Assembly: GCA_015499995.1 (NCBI GenBank)
Contig: JADNRV010000013.1
Coordinates: forward strand, 434,001-498,000
Reading direction: 5' to 3'
DNA: 64,000 nucleotides
From: Flammula alnicola
Lineage: Eukaryota; Basidiomycota; Agaricomycetes; Agaricales; Strophariaceae
The notes below the pieces were generated by a model. That model was not told where the DNA came from. It did no database searches and saw nothing but the letters and a program-made list of their open reading frames with translations. The position numbers were made by a program, and so were the translations under genes. Below, piece by piece: positions 10,966-23,977 of this stretch. The first letter of the stretch is position 1, and each line of letters starts with the position of its first letter.

Positions 10966-11755
10966 ATGTCAGAGCAACAACCGCTCCTTCCAGCACACAA
11001 TCTTCCTCCGCCTGGCGATGAATCGCTATGCCACGAGTCAACATACGAGAAATGTCGGAACAAGACAGCGTATTTTCTGGAGCATCGTACCCTCCATAAG
11101 ATTGTCATTGCGTTAGTAAGTTATGCTCAATGTGCACTATTTAAGAAATCGGGTGCTGATGTCATGTTTGCCTATTTTTCTCCCGACCTGGGTAAAAATA
11201 ATATTAATAGATTGCAATAGATGCGGCCTGTGTTCTCGCAGACCTCTCTTACAGCTTCCTCTCCCCGACATGTTCCCCACCAGGCGGCGAAGACAGTCCT
11301 GAGTGGTTGGAAGTCCTATCCTACATCTCACTCGCTATCACCACACTTTTCTTGGTCGAAATTCCGTTGACACTATGGGCTCTCGGTCCCCAATACATGA
11401 ATCCCTTCGGTCCAGTTCCCCATGCGGCGCTACACCTGTTCGATTCTGTTATCATTCTGACAACTTTTGTCCTTGAAGCAGTCCTTCGAGGCAAAGAGGC
11501 GGAGCTTGCTGGACTGCTCGTTATCCTCCGTCTTTGGCGACTGGTGAAATTAGTTGGAGGTGCGACAGTCTCATCTCAGACTACATTGTTCACTCAAATA
11601 TTCTATCCTCTAGGAGTTGCTGTAGGCACCAGTGAAGTCGAAGAAGAGAATGCGGAACTTTTAGCAGACGCACGGCGTGAGCTGAATGAAGTCAAAACTC
11701 AGCTGCTGAAGCTCAGGAGGAGAACGCGCGCCTTAAAGCGCAGTTCGGACAGTGA
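10966..11755 (+). CDS. voltage-gated proton channel (Hv1-type voltage-sensor protein)
   Basis: Voltage-sensor-only protein of the Hv1 family, predicted to extrude protons across the plasma membrane on depolarisation. Exons are 10966-11115, 11211-11559 and from 11614. S1 carries the family-defining aspartate (D54 in AIDAACVLADL), the residue that sets proton selectivity in characterised Hv1 channels. S2 and S3 follow. S4 reads LRLWRLVKLVGG with gating charges R157, R160 and K163. The C-terminus is a coiled coil, as in dimeric Hv1. In the strict frame the coiled coil breaks at about 11710 and runs on to 11957 through AT-rich, UTR-like sequence. Inserting one base there continues it as AQEENARLKAQFGQ and stops at 11755, about 213 aa. 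I prefer that reading. It sits among MARVEL-like membrane genes. Confidence 0.85.
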
Positions 11756-12171
11756 ATGTCTTTCTATTATGGCAAGCATCGAAGTAGTTATTACAGTGCT
11801 ACTTAATATAATTATTACACTTGTTTGTGTTACAATTGTTCGAGGGTTCGAGGCTGGGTCCATGCGCCACTGCTGTTATGTCGTAAAGAGTGAAAAGTTC
11901 GTTAAAGAGCACCCGAATAATGAGGGGGTTTGGTGTGGACATTATGTCCATTCATAGCATCAGCTCTGACCCACTCGGATAGACGGGGGAGAGGAATGGG
12001 CTGATCAAGATCGATGACAGAAAGTGGGAAGGAGTCTTGTGGGCATGATAATGGTGGTGTACTGTGCCGGGCCCTCTGACCGAGACAACAGGTCGATTCG
12101 CGAAATTTTTCGAGATATCTCGAGCCGCAGCATGATGGGACTAGCACTGCGATCAGGGTAGGAAGGAAGCA
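11756..12171. other. convergent intergenic region, no gene seen
   Basis: 3' flanks of the proton-channel gene and the second MARVEL-like gene. AT-rich on the left. No feature recognised, apart from the possible but unlikely extension of the channel frame to 11957. Confidence 0.45.
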
Positions 12172-13265
12172 TCAAGTTCCTAGATGAAGTCGGTGAGGAG
12201 CGGTTTGACGCCTGTCCTGGTGCCTGCTAAACGGCGGGTCAATACCCCGGCGAACTGGGCTGCTGCCCAGGAACCGCCTCTTCCACAGAGTCCGGATACG
12301 ATAGTGTTTCTTGCGCATGGCAGTGGACTCGATGTCTTCATAATATGCAGCATATGGATCTTGCTCGTCACGAGGCTTTCCATGACAAAAGTCCGCACTA
12401 CTTTCTCTTTCGAGGGAGGTTCTTGTGCTTGCTCGAACCATTGGATGGAATAGATTGGTCGCCTCCAGATATCGGGATAAATGCTCTTATGGGCCATTGT
12501 CGCAACGAAAAGAGCCAAGAAATACGTCAGGACTTGAAGAGGAGAACGATTTAGCTTCTTTGACTATCTATTGCTACATTTCACTCACAGATCAGGCCGC
12601 TCAGCCAAGTCGTTGGTACAAGCAGAGAAGTAGATGCACACACATTCCAGTCAGCTGTTGAATGTCAAAACTCAGTCAGCACAAGAGGTCATACAAGAAG
12701 GATTTGTCGCGTACAAGTGGCGTGGCATGCCGAAGCGGGTCCGTTTATGACAGTACTTATGGCACCTCCTATTGAAAAGTAAGTCAAGCAAGAATAAAGG
12801 AAGTGACGAGGGACGCACCCATTTGAAACACGCTCAAAGCACCGACCCAGCTACATTCCAACAGAGTACGAGACATTCTAGCCTTGGGACGGAAGAAATC
12901 GGCGAAAGCTCTAGAGAAAGAATTAAATTTGCTCAGAATAAATAAGAATGCGAGGCAACTCACAATACAAGGCAGAAGAAGACCAAGCAGCTTTCAAACA
13001 TGACGAAGATCGAAGTTGAAGAGGCTAAGAAATTCTTCAGTTGCAAGTCTCAAAGGGAGAACGGAAGAAGTCATAAATACCTGACATTCCAAGCGAAATA
13101 GTTGCGCTGGCGTTCCAAGACGCGAAAATTACGACAATAGGGCGAAGTTGCTCATGAGAGCTACATTTAGCGCGTCCAAGTGTCAGTCCATTGCCTCTGC
13201 ATGAAGAGGAATATACACGGCTCACCGAGAAGGACCAGGCGAAAAACGAGGAAGGTATTACGCAT
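12172..13265 (-). CDS. MARVEL-like four-helix membrane protein
   Basis: Multi-exon gene with ATG at 13265 (MRNTFLVFRLVLL). The exons encode hydrophobic helices separated by short loops, including SSTSIFVMFESCLVFF, then RPKARMSRTLLECSWVG leading into a Cys-bearing extracellular loop (ASACHLYATNP), a last helix (TYFLALFVATMAH) and a charged cytoplasmic tail with DPYAAYYEDIEST. Two steps break the strict frame. One is near the G3 run at 13140-13142, between the first two coding segments. The other is near 12415, where the tail moves to the frame ending at 12172; the competing frame ends at 12180. Both fit a missing base. The topology resembles the flanking genes, so this looks like part of a small local family. 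Function unknown. Confidence 0.55.
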
Positions 13266-14221
13266 GAGTAAATTCGTCGGTGGCGTGTAGTCGTCAGGTT
13301 GGAATCGAGGTCAAAGCTGAAGGCTCGTAGGAAGGGCATGATAAAAGAGTTGAAATCTTTATATGAAAAAACGGCGACCAGCGGGGAAAGAAAGGCTGAA
13401 ACAATCGAGAGGAGGAGAAAGCACAAACGACACAGAGCTCCGAAAGGAAGAACTCGGAAAGGAAAGAGAAATCTAGGAGGAAACTCGAGTCCTTTGTCCA
13501 CCAGTGACGGGGAATCAAAAAGTCCATTGCAACTCTCGGCTTATGAGGAGAAAGCTGTTCGGCCCATTCCCATCACTTCGAAGCGTCCAATCAGTGAGAA
13601 CAGTGCGAAATTCTGGTGTACAAAGAGGGCACAAAGGGAATTTTGGCCCATTATTCCATTCGCTTAGCAGCAGAGGCGGCATGCTCAAGAGGAGAACAAT
13701 AGCATAAGCTATTTTTGGACCATGAAAGTAACGCGCCTGCTGAGTCAGCTCATGTAAAGCATCCGTTGCCCGAAAATACAAGGCGATTGTTGCACCGGTG
13801 ACCTTGGCACACCATATTGGCGGGATCGCGCAGCGATCGTCCAACGTTAACAATGATTGCGAATGCGTCTGAAATTACGCGCACAGCCTGCGGAATTTTC
13901 AAAAAGCAACGGATCGGCAAATCAACGATAAGATAATCGCAATGCTCCGATTTATACAGTTTTATATTAGCATTCGAGTCAGTATTCGAGTATCTATTGG
14001 AATGGATAGCATCGAGAAGGTTCGAATCGCCATTGTGGTAACCAGAGGCATAGCCATGGTCAAAGAAAGAAGAGCTTTTAAAAATCCAATAAAGTTCCTA
14101 GTAAATTGTTCAACAATATAGAAGATATAGCTACAAGCTAAAATGATACAAGGTATAATCGTACGGTAAACTGCATGCAGTGAGGTAAAGAGAAGAAAGA
14201 GCATGGTCGTGCATCTACATA
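13266..14221. other. promoter and 3' flank between two MARVEL-like genes
   Basis: The left half (13300-13510) is purine-rich on the plus strand, so pyrimidine-rich upstream of the minus-strand gene at 13265, as expected for its promoter. Open stretches on both strands here (plus 13299-13667, minus 13294-13527) mirror that compositional bias and are not supported as genes. 13960-14221 is AT-rich 3' flank. Confidence 0.45.
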
Positions 14222-15996
14222 TCATGGACCAAATCCTGGCGAGCGAAACGAGCTAATGTTCGATAGATCAAGATGAGGGGGTCGGTTATCGTCTATCGAG
14301 CTCGATCGTCTTCGAGGGCCCGATGGTTTTGATCGCCATGAAGTGGACTGAGATGCGAGGGGCTGCAAGGCAGCAGTAAGTGCAGCAGCATGAGCATCCA
14401 ACGCATGCAAGGATGACTGCGACACCGGGTGGGGTTGTGGTCGCGGTTGCGGCTGAGGTTGTGGCTGCGATGGCGGAGGCAGCTGCCAAGATTGACGTCT
14501 TGGCTGCGGGAGAGGTTGCGACCGCAATGGGATTTGAGGTTGGGGTTCTGGTTCTGGTTCTGGAAGAGGGTGGGGTAGAGGTTTCCGCTTTGTGCGTGGC
14601 CGTGAGGTAGCATCCAGTCTGGGCCAGTCTCCCAGTGGGGGCGGAGAGGGAGGTAGCCGTCGAATCTGACCCAACTGCGCAGGTGGAGGAGGTTGGGGTC
14701 GGTGTTGGGGTTGGTCTTCGATGGCGGTCTGAACGGCCGAGTGGTAAAAGGGAGTAGAGAAGACCGGTTGTTGTTGCTGTGTTGATTGTCGGACAGGCTG
14801 TAAAGGTGGCGGCGATGGCGCTGCTGCAGGAACAGGAGGCACGGGTCTGTCGTTCGAGGTATCTAGCTCGGCGACAGGCTCTGGTGCTTGATAATGTTCA
14901 ATCTCGTATTCGAGACTGAGACCAGAGCGATAAGACAGGATGGCATTTCGAATAGCCGAAATACGTCGTGGCCGTGGTGCAGCGATAATGGGCGTTGATT
15001 GTGGGCGGAATCTGGGAATAGAAGGAGAAGCAGGAGTGCTCTTGAGAGCGCTCTGACCGTTCATCAAAGGGAATCTTCGAACGCTACAATGCCATATTGT
15101 AGGGTCAACCTTTTGCTGTGCGAAGGTCAAAATGGACAAAAGAGTCAAGTAACCAAGGACTGATCAGATATCGAACCGTCAGAAGTATTCGCCCAAGATT
15201 TAGACGAACTAAACGCACGTAAAATTGCACATATCCAAGTGAAGGCCTGCAAAACTTGGCTAGAGGCACAAGGGGATTCTTGGAAAGAGGAAAGAGATGG
15301 AAAGGCTAAAATAAAATAGGTTAGCAACGACGCAACATACAAAGATATAGAAGAACAGTACGAACCTCCTGTGATCGAAACACAGGTCTGTGAATTACCT
15401 TGAGCCGTTATAACTGCAGCACCGACTGTTGGCAACAATGATGATGATGAACATCTATCCACCCATGGAAACCATGACAAGAAACCGTACCAAGCTGCAT
15501 GACGGCAAACAGCCCAACCCAGAGAAGCTCAAACCATACTCTACCAAGAAATACGTTCTTCCCGTATAGCTCGAAGAAGAGACTGTATAAAATAATGAGG
15601 ACAGTCAGTGACTTACAAGACAAAAAAAAAACCAAAACAAAAATTATAATACTCACATCGGAAATATGAGGAGCAAGCCCGAAGCTCCCACAAAAATTAA
15701 GTAACTATCGATCTGCTTCGCCGTGACTGCGCCCATAGAGCGTCCCAGTCAGCACAGTCGCACTGGGGGGGGGGGGGTAGAAACTCACAAGTATCAGCGA
15801 TAGAGTCGACAATGCTCAGATTCCATACAGCCACGCTCGTAATGATCGCATTACAGACAACAAATACAACTAGATAATAAAAAAACACACACACAGAGGA
15901 GCAGCTGATCAGCACTCCAGGCCTAGGAGTGGATAAACGAGGGCTGCAGGGCTCACCAAAGACAAAATACCGCAGGGACTTCAAGATATTCAACAT
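14222..15996 (-). CDS. MARVEL-like four-helix membrane protein with Pro/Gln-rich tail
   Basis: Starts at the ATG at 15996 (MLNILKSLRYFVFG), with a 40-nt first exon ending at 15957. Successive exons give helix 1-2 (VVCNAIITSVAVWNLS), helix 2-3 (SYLIFVGASGLLLIFP), an exon with FGRVWFELLWVGLF-like sequence, and helix 4 (FTWICAIL). A cytoplasmic tail of about 290 residues then ends at 14222. The tail is dominated by Pro and Gln, with stretches such as PEPEPEPQPQ, and is predicted to be disordered. One intron contains a run of 13 G at 15765-15777. It shares the short hydrophobic first exon and overall plan with the genes at 8221 and 12172. Likely a membrane scaffold; no specific role can be assigned. 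Confidence 0.62.
15765..15777 (+). repeat. G13 homopolymer in an intron
   Basis: Thirteen consecutive G within an intron of the third MARVEL-like gene. A second run of the same length lies at 45510-45522. Confidence 0.9.
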
Positions 15997-16690
15997 GATG
16001 GCTTCATGAACGTGAGGTGTAAGGGAGCGTGATGGCACCGGTCGACGGCTTGGCTTGATATCAAGAGAGGAGATAGCAAAAGATGGAAAGAAGCAAAGCT
16101 TCACAGAGTCAGCACAACGAACACCGGCTCCAAGATTATACCCAGCAGGAATAGAACCTGTCCAATTCGCCGGTTCGTTCAAACTCCGCTCGGACGGCAA
16201 CATGAACTTTGCGGACGCTCGTCCCCACTAGCTGCATTTGGCATGAGCTTCCCTCAACTCCATCCTTCTACCCAAGTCCATGTGAACACAAGAGCCACAA
16301 GGTGTCCCATCCTTGTCATCAAGGAGGAGAATCAGATATGAGATTAATAATAAGTATAACAAAAAAAAGCAGGCTGGCGTCCTAGGTATGGGTAGAAAAA
16401 ACGCGTGATGATGGACGATAACTCGAGCAATAAAAAATCATCGCTAAACTCTGATCATCCACCACGTATCACCCCAGGACCGTCACCCTCTCGTTCGCGT
16501 TAGCGTTCCCGCTACTACCCTGAAACTCGAAAGCACACCGCCCATCTGTATCCGGGAACGCCGGCGGGTACACCCCGTTCAGATCAAGTACAGTAGTACT
16601 TGATGGCAGCCCGACGGATTGTTTCGAGCTCTCAGAAGTGGCCAACAGTATCGTCTAAAACCGTGACCGAGTTACTTGGGTTGATTGCTG
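15997..16690. other. intergenic region, no gene seen
   Basis: Upstream of the third MARVEL-like gene and downstream of the HEAT-repeat gene, both minus strand. The coding-like frame upstream of 15996 is the 5' leader. No other feature recognised. Confidence 0.45.
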
Positions 16691-19600
16691 CTAGCTTCCG
16701 GAGAAAGTTCGTTCCAATTCCGGGTTCACACCAAAAGATGATGCTGGTGCCTGTTTCAGAAACACACCCACAGAAGGAGAAGATGGATTAGAAGGTGCTG
16801 GTGGAGGCCGTGAAAAGGTCGCGAGCTCGACCAGGCGCTTCCGATATCGTCTGCTGCTTGCTAATGATACACCACTCCCCCCGGACGGCTCCCCGAGTGA
16901 CAGATCTGCGACGTATGATTGCACCTCGTGAGAAGAGTCCTGTGAGAGACGTTGGACAAGATCGTGCAAGATACTCGGAATAGACCGTGAATGATGAAGA
17001 AAATTTCCTGCAAGATCAACACAGAAGGACGTGAGTTCTCCTGGACACATAATTAAATCTATTGGATTCCAAATTTACTTACCGTGGACCAGCGCGGCAA
17101 AGCGAGCGACCCCAATCCGAACGCCATCAATACCATCATTCGCTAAGTCAGCCACAGAACGAAGGAAATCGTCATCACACGAAATCACAAGTTGTCCATT
17201 ATTGTCCGTCGCGAGCGCCAACGTTTGTTGACAAGCAATGAAACTATGAAACAGACCACAATCATCAGCCAAATCAGCGAACAGTTGCTTTGAACATACG
17301 TCATGCGCCTCCTATAGTTTGATGATGTCGCCAACTTCACAAGGTCGCGATGAAGGTCGTCGACCAAGTCCTTCTGAGATAAGAGGAACTTCAAAAGATG
17401 CGGGACCTAGAAAACCAAAAACAGTCCTGTAAAATAAAATTAAAAAACTAAAATGCTAAAAATGCACTTACAATGCCTATCGTTGTTTCTCGAACAGCAG
17501 CGACACTGTCCTCCAGCCCCTTCATGAGCACGCCTCGAGCGAGCGAAGAAGTATCTAAACCTATCAGAGTAACCCAACTGACCAGATTTTTTATCACCAA
17601 CTCTCGCTCTCTCCATCCTCGGAAGGTGCCCTCGTTCCATGCCGTCAGCAGCCCCTGCACAAGCACTATCCCTACCTCTTTCCCTACCACCTCAACAAAA
17701 TCACGGGTCGACTCAATCGCCTTAGTCCGCACATCCTCCTCCTCCGACTTGATATTCGACCACCACACATCCACCAAGTCCTCTTTTGCATTCTCCGGCC
17801 CAATTATCTTCGCCAGCTCCCCTAAACTCGCAGCCAAGGTTCGGCGCACCCCTGCCGAAGTATCCGACGTAATTTCGAAATAAGCTTCCCGTAATTCTCC
17901 CCATCTTCGTCCACCCAACGTAAGAGCAACAGCCGGGAAATTAAACGCGCATATTAAATGACGTTTCGGGTCGTCGAAAAACAATTCTTGTGTTGTCTGC
18001 GAAAGGCCTTCAGGTCGTGCTGCTTGTTGACCATCCCGAACGCGTCGATCCTCTTTTCTTCCCAGAAAAAGGTTTATGAGCTCTTTTGGCGGGCCCTCAG
18101 AGTCTTCGTGAAAGGTGTATATCACTTCGCCTAGAGCCTCCAGCACGCCAGATCGAACAGTCGGATGTGGATCACTCGACAGTGCGAATATAGTCTCCAA
18201 CGCGACTGTCTTGCGCTGAGCGGGCGAGAGCCGTGACAAAATAGCAGGAAGTGCGAATAATGCAGAATGTCGAACGTGCCATACGGCATCCCATCGCAGC
18301 GCGTCGAAAAGCGGAAGCTTGCCGAATCAAGGGGCATAAGCATGATTACTTTCATCTCAAAGTTAAAGCAAAACTCACCAAAGAACTGACAACGATCTCC
18401 TCTGGGACCACTTTTGCCAGAGCTCCTAGAGCAAACGAGGCCTCTCGTCTAACCCAGTAAACCGGGTCTCGACCAACACGTTCCACTTCTTTGACGAAAG
18501 CGCGCTGTGTATCACCTTCCAAAGTCCCTGTAATGACAATCAAAACACCTGAGATGAACAGTGAATGGAAATTACATACCGCTCGCAGTTACTGCCGCCA
18601 TCAAGGACATACTCGATAATCTGCCCACTGCAGCCTGCTCATCCTCTCCTTCCTCTCCATCGTAACCCAGTTCGTCCCTAAAATAAATAATATCGTGAGC
18701 ACCGGACTCAATAAACGCGTCTGCAGTTGCGTGCACCTATTGCACTTACCAATCAAATTCTGTATCCATCGGCGAACCTGCAGAAGTTGTCGTTAACGGC
18801 GGCGATAGCCGCCCTACCTGTGTCTCTACACTACTCGACCCATGACGTTCGTGAAGAGCAACGGGCGATCGTGCCGAAGGCGCTAGCTCTCGTACAATGT
18901 CTGGTGGAAAATCTGTGCCTGGAGAAGAGAAAGTACCAGCACCAGGAGCATGAACGGCGTGCGGCGGCGCGGACGTCATTTCAGGACCGGCTGCCGCAGA
19001 ATACCACGAAGCATGATTCGCACGCGGCTGTGATGGATAGCTGGACGAAAGCGGAGGAAAGTACGGATTAGTGCTGTCTAACTCCGTGGCTTGAAGGGGT
19101 TGCTCTTGGGGCACGACGTGGACCTGTTGTTCCGGCTCATAATCGACATCGAGGCGGCCCATCCCAATCACCACCTGCTGCAATATTTCTTGCGTAAACA
19201 TGGAGCGTTCTTGATGGCCGAACAAACCGATGACGAGCGGGGCCTCGTCATCGTCGTCATCGTCGTGGTTAGCTCGGGTTATATCCCACGGATGGATAAT
19301 CTCTCCTGGCGAATGCCGCTGATGATGGGGAAGGAAGGCGCCTAATTGCCTGTCGTCTGCCTTTTTCATGCGTGAGAGGAGATCGACGACAGCGAAGCGG
19401 GCGGCGCCACCGACGAGCGGATTCGAGCTAAGCAACAAGGTGCCGAGTATTGGGGTGAAAGCCTGGACGGAAATAGTGACAGTTGTGGAGGATGACGCAT
19501 ACGCTTCCTCCGGCCTTAGGTCATCGGGTATAATTTGGCAGTGCTGGCACCCAAGAGGGAGAGAGATTAGGGAGGGCAATAACGTCACGGAAAATGGCCA

Positions 19601-20188
19601 CGACGCACAGTGAAGAACCACCAGACGACAGGAACGAGCTCGGCAGCCAAAGCTTCTTTGACAAGTTCATCTAACCAAAAGGTGAGTAAGCGCGGCACAT
19701 GCTGGGAGCAGAGAGGAGGACTGACCATCGTCCATAGCGAGACCACCTAGGAGGGGCAGGACGTATTCGACTGCCTCTTGAGGAGTGACATGGAAGAGAT
19801 AGTCTGGGAGAGCATGGGTAATGAAGACGCGGTGGAAGGCGGCGCCGCTGCGCGAATAGAGGTAAATCTTCTCTAGGGTGCTGAGGCCCTCGTCGTCGAT
19901 AGCGAGATCGATGGGGACGTCAACGGGGGGAGGGAAATGGTCGTCGGTGGGTGAGGATGGCTGGAGGACGGGGACAAGGGGGGTTTCTGGGGTGGGGACG
20001 GGGGGGAGAGCGGGGGGTTTGGGGTCATGAAATGGGGAGGTGGGCGGGGTGTAAAATATAGTTGGGGACGTGGGGGGTGTATAGAATATGGCGAAGGGGG
20101 AAGGGGGGTCTGTTGTCTGGGTAGCAATGTCGAGCCAGGCAGGGGGTGGAGGGAGTGGGATGTGGGAGGGGGGGCGGACGGTGCTCAT
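16691..20188 (-). CDS. HEAT/ARM-repeat protein, PP4 regulatory subunit 1-like
   Basis: Large alpha-helical repeat protein most like the regulatory subunit 1 of protein phosphatase 4, a scaffold that positions the catalytic subunit. The ATG at 20188 opens a Pro-rich disordered N-terminus of about 90 residues with two FYTPPTSP copies. Next comes LSTLEKIYLYSRSGAAFHRV, the usual beginning of the repeat region, and then a series of HEAT helices (HPTVRSGVLEALGEVIY, SAGVRRTLAASLGELAKI). An acidic DDDDDDE insert encoded by a GAT/GAC run lies at about 19240-19270. The exons are long (263 codons in 17448-18239) with short introns between. The C-terminal exon ends at 16691 in a Ser/Pro-rich stretch. Assignment to PPP4R1 rather than another HEAT scaffold is by overall resemblance, not by a unique motif. 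Confidence 0.72.
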
Positions 20189-20279
20189 TGTAGTGGAGAG
20201 CGAGTGCTCTCTCGAGATTCTTACTTTCATCACACAGTTTTTCAAACAACACAATACATGACGTCACTTTCTACAAAAC

Positions 20280-22122
<1,843 letters not shown>

Positions 22123-22583
22123 TGTAAGTTGGAATTAGTGTATGCGGGAGAGGTTTGAGGGGGCAATAGATAGATAGATAGATAGATACAAGAAGAAAGA
22201 AATACAGCGGGATTTGGAAACGACGCGTGTACGCTGGGTAGCCCGGCGCTTTATGCACTGCGCACGCCGGGCTGCACATCGCCAAAATCAAATGGCAATG
22301 GCCAACACTGTCAGCAGCTATCACCCGCGCCGATATCGATGATGCAACAAGACGGCGATTCCACGTGATAGTAGTCTCATCGCTATTGGAAATCGAGGCC
22401 ATCATAACGCCCATGAGGCCATCAAGGATGTACACGAGCTCGAGAAGGTCGACCACCTGTAAGAAAACAACACTCACAAGTTGTTGAATCGAGAAGATGA
22501 GGGGTATCGATCAATAGTAATGCAAGCTGCTGTCTGAAATTAAATTTTATATAGAGAATTCCTTCGGCAAAGAACGTGATCGA
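22123..22583. other. promoter region of the aspartate aminotransferase gene
   Basis: Upstream of the ATG at 22122, beginning with a tetranucleotide microsatellite. Minus-strand open stretches at 22112-22477 lack domain support. Confidence 0.45.
22166..22188 (+). repeat. ATAG tetranucleotide microsatellite
   Basis: Five to six tandem ATAG/GATA units in the 5' flank of the aspartate aminotransferase gene, 44 bp upstream of the ATG. Confidence 0.9.
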
Positions 22584-22690
22584 TTAGCTCTCGAACTTGG
22601 ACTTATGACTCGGTTTGTGAGCCTTTTTGAGCACGCCGTAAGGCTCAGCTGAGCAGTCAGCGGCCTTTTGGCATGCATCTGTCTCTAAGG
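22584..22690 (-). CDS. possible last exon of a small Lys-rich protein
   Basis: The minus strand shows a good acceptor (TTTTCCCCGCAG, ending about 22691). An open segment of about 35 codons follows with coding-like composition: two Cys in DACQKAADC, then a basic tail KKAHKPSHKSKFES, stop at 22584. I could not identify the upstream exon, and no family is recognised. It may be a real small gene downstream of the AN1 gene or chance. Confidence 0.25.
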
Positions 22691-23078
22691 CCGCTGAGCC
22701 TGCGGGGAAAACAACGTGTGTGCCACACTTAAGCCCGCCCGTTTTCTGCCGTTGGATCCAGTGTGGGTAAGAGAACAAAAACAGCCGTGTTTGACAGACA
22801 GAAGACAACTACGTGTAAGTACGGAAACAAATGGTCGACCTTGACCTGATGATTATAATAAGACACTCTATACAATACTACCTAGTGTGGAAGATAAATG
22901 GTAAGGAAATTGTCCTTTGCACAGAGTATAGCGTGGAGTGTGTAGGACACGTGTGCGGAAATGGAAGAGTTGTACAAGCTGCCAGAAAGACAGCGAAGGA
23001 TGAGTGAAGATGATGTGGGGAAATGGTGAACAGTGGATGCACAGTCGTAGATGGCGGAGAAAGAGTCATGAAAGACAG

Positions 23079-23396
23079 CTACGCAGTAGCCATCTTGGAA
23101 GCCACCGTCCGCTCGCTCTCAAGCTTCATCTTGTTTCTGTCAAATGCCTGTTGCCGACAGTCCTCCAGATTTGAGCAGTTGTGATGCTCCGGGAGACGGT
23201 GCTGCACACGAGGACGGAACGGGGAAGAGGGGATATGTCAAATGAGTATGCCACCACACGATACAAAGCCAAATGTACTCACCGCACCGCAGAAGTGCGC
23301 CCGACAATGTGGACATTCACCGACAATGCGAAGAGCTGCAGAGTTGCACTGAGCGTCGGTACCGACTTGGGACTGGCAGCGCTTCTTAGCCGGCAT
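23079..23396 (-). CDS. 78-residue AN1-type zinc-finger protein
   Basis: A two-exon small gene: 23283-23396 and 23079-23201, phase-0 intron, 78 aa, with the ATG at 23396 (MPAKKRCQSQ). The Zn ligands follow the AN1 pattern: an early Cys pair, then CPHC, C four residues later (RAHFC), and C-x2-H-x5-H-x-C in CGAHRLPEHHNC. The tail DCRQQAFDRNKMKLESERT is charged and probably helical. AN1 fingers occur in ubiquitin- and proteasome-linked stress proteins. This protein is essentially a bare AN1 domain, with no A20 or UBL partner. The gene is easy to miss because neither exon is long. Start, splice and stop are all clear, but the cellular role is not. Confidence 0.8.
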
Positions 23397-23977
23397 GATG
23401 GTATGTGTTGTTGGTGTGAGGGGTTTGATAGTACGTTAGAAGCTGTGAAGGAGACCGGGGTAAGTAACAGAAAGCCGGGAAACGAGTTGGCGAACTGACC
23501 TTCGAGAGAGACGGACGGGATCAAGGTGGGGTGGAGACGGGAGGGGAAAAGGACAAGCGTTTATATAAGGCCAGTTTGCATCAAGGATACAGCGACGCGT
23601 AATACCTCACATAAGCAGGTCGCACTGCCACAGTCGCTATCCTATATCCGTTCCGGTCGCCGATCCGTCCAGCATATTACCGAACACACGAGAACTCGTG
23701 CGACAACTGATTCACACATTTCCTTGTGAGGGTATAAAAATATCATAAAATCCGCGTCGCGTATTATAACCGTCAAAACGACCTATATAAAATAAAGAAA
23801 AGGAGTGTACCAAATGTCTGTAAAATGAAGTCCGTGGGCATATGTATGTTACCAGCCGGAAGCATGAAAACTTCCTCGACGACGATCGCTTTTTCTCCGA
23901 TCATGAGGTTAAACTGAATACAGCACAGTCGGCATGAGTTCTTTGTATTCGGGGAGAAGCACTCCTTACTCACATCA
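23397..23977. other. intergenic region, no gene seen
   Basis: Upstream of the AN1 gene and downstream of the syntaxin gene (both minus strand). AT-rich towards the right, probably syntaxin 3' UTR. No exon recognised. Confidence 0.5.

Noticed and set aside
11756..11957. Extended C-terminus of the proton channel with a fifth hydrophobic segment
   Set aside because: AT-rich, UTR-like sequence; Hv1 proteins end in a coiled coil, and a one-base shift gives a natural coiled-coil ending.
13299..13667. 122-codon Lys/Arg-rich plus-strand frame
   Set aside because: Translation of a purine-rich promoter tract; the basic composition follows from base bias.
13981..14040. GGTTCGAATCGCC considered as a tRNA T-arm
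   Set aside because: The flanking bases do not form the five-pair stem and no cloverleaf could be drawn.
18727..19613. Plus-strand frames of 80-114 codons
   Set aside because: Antisense shadows of the HEAT-repeat gene exons.
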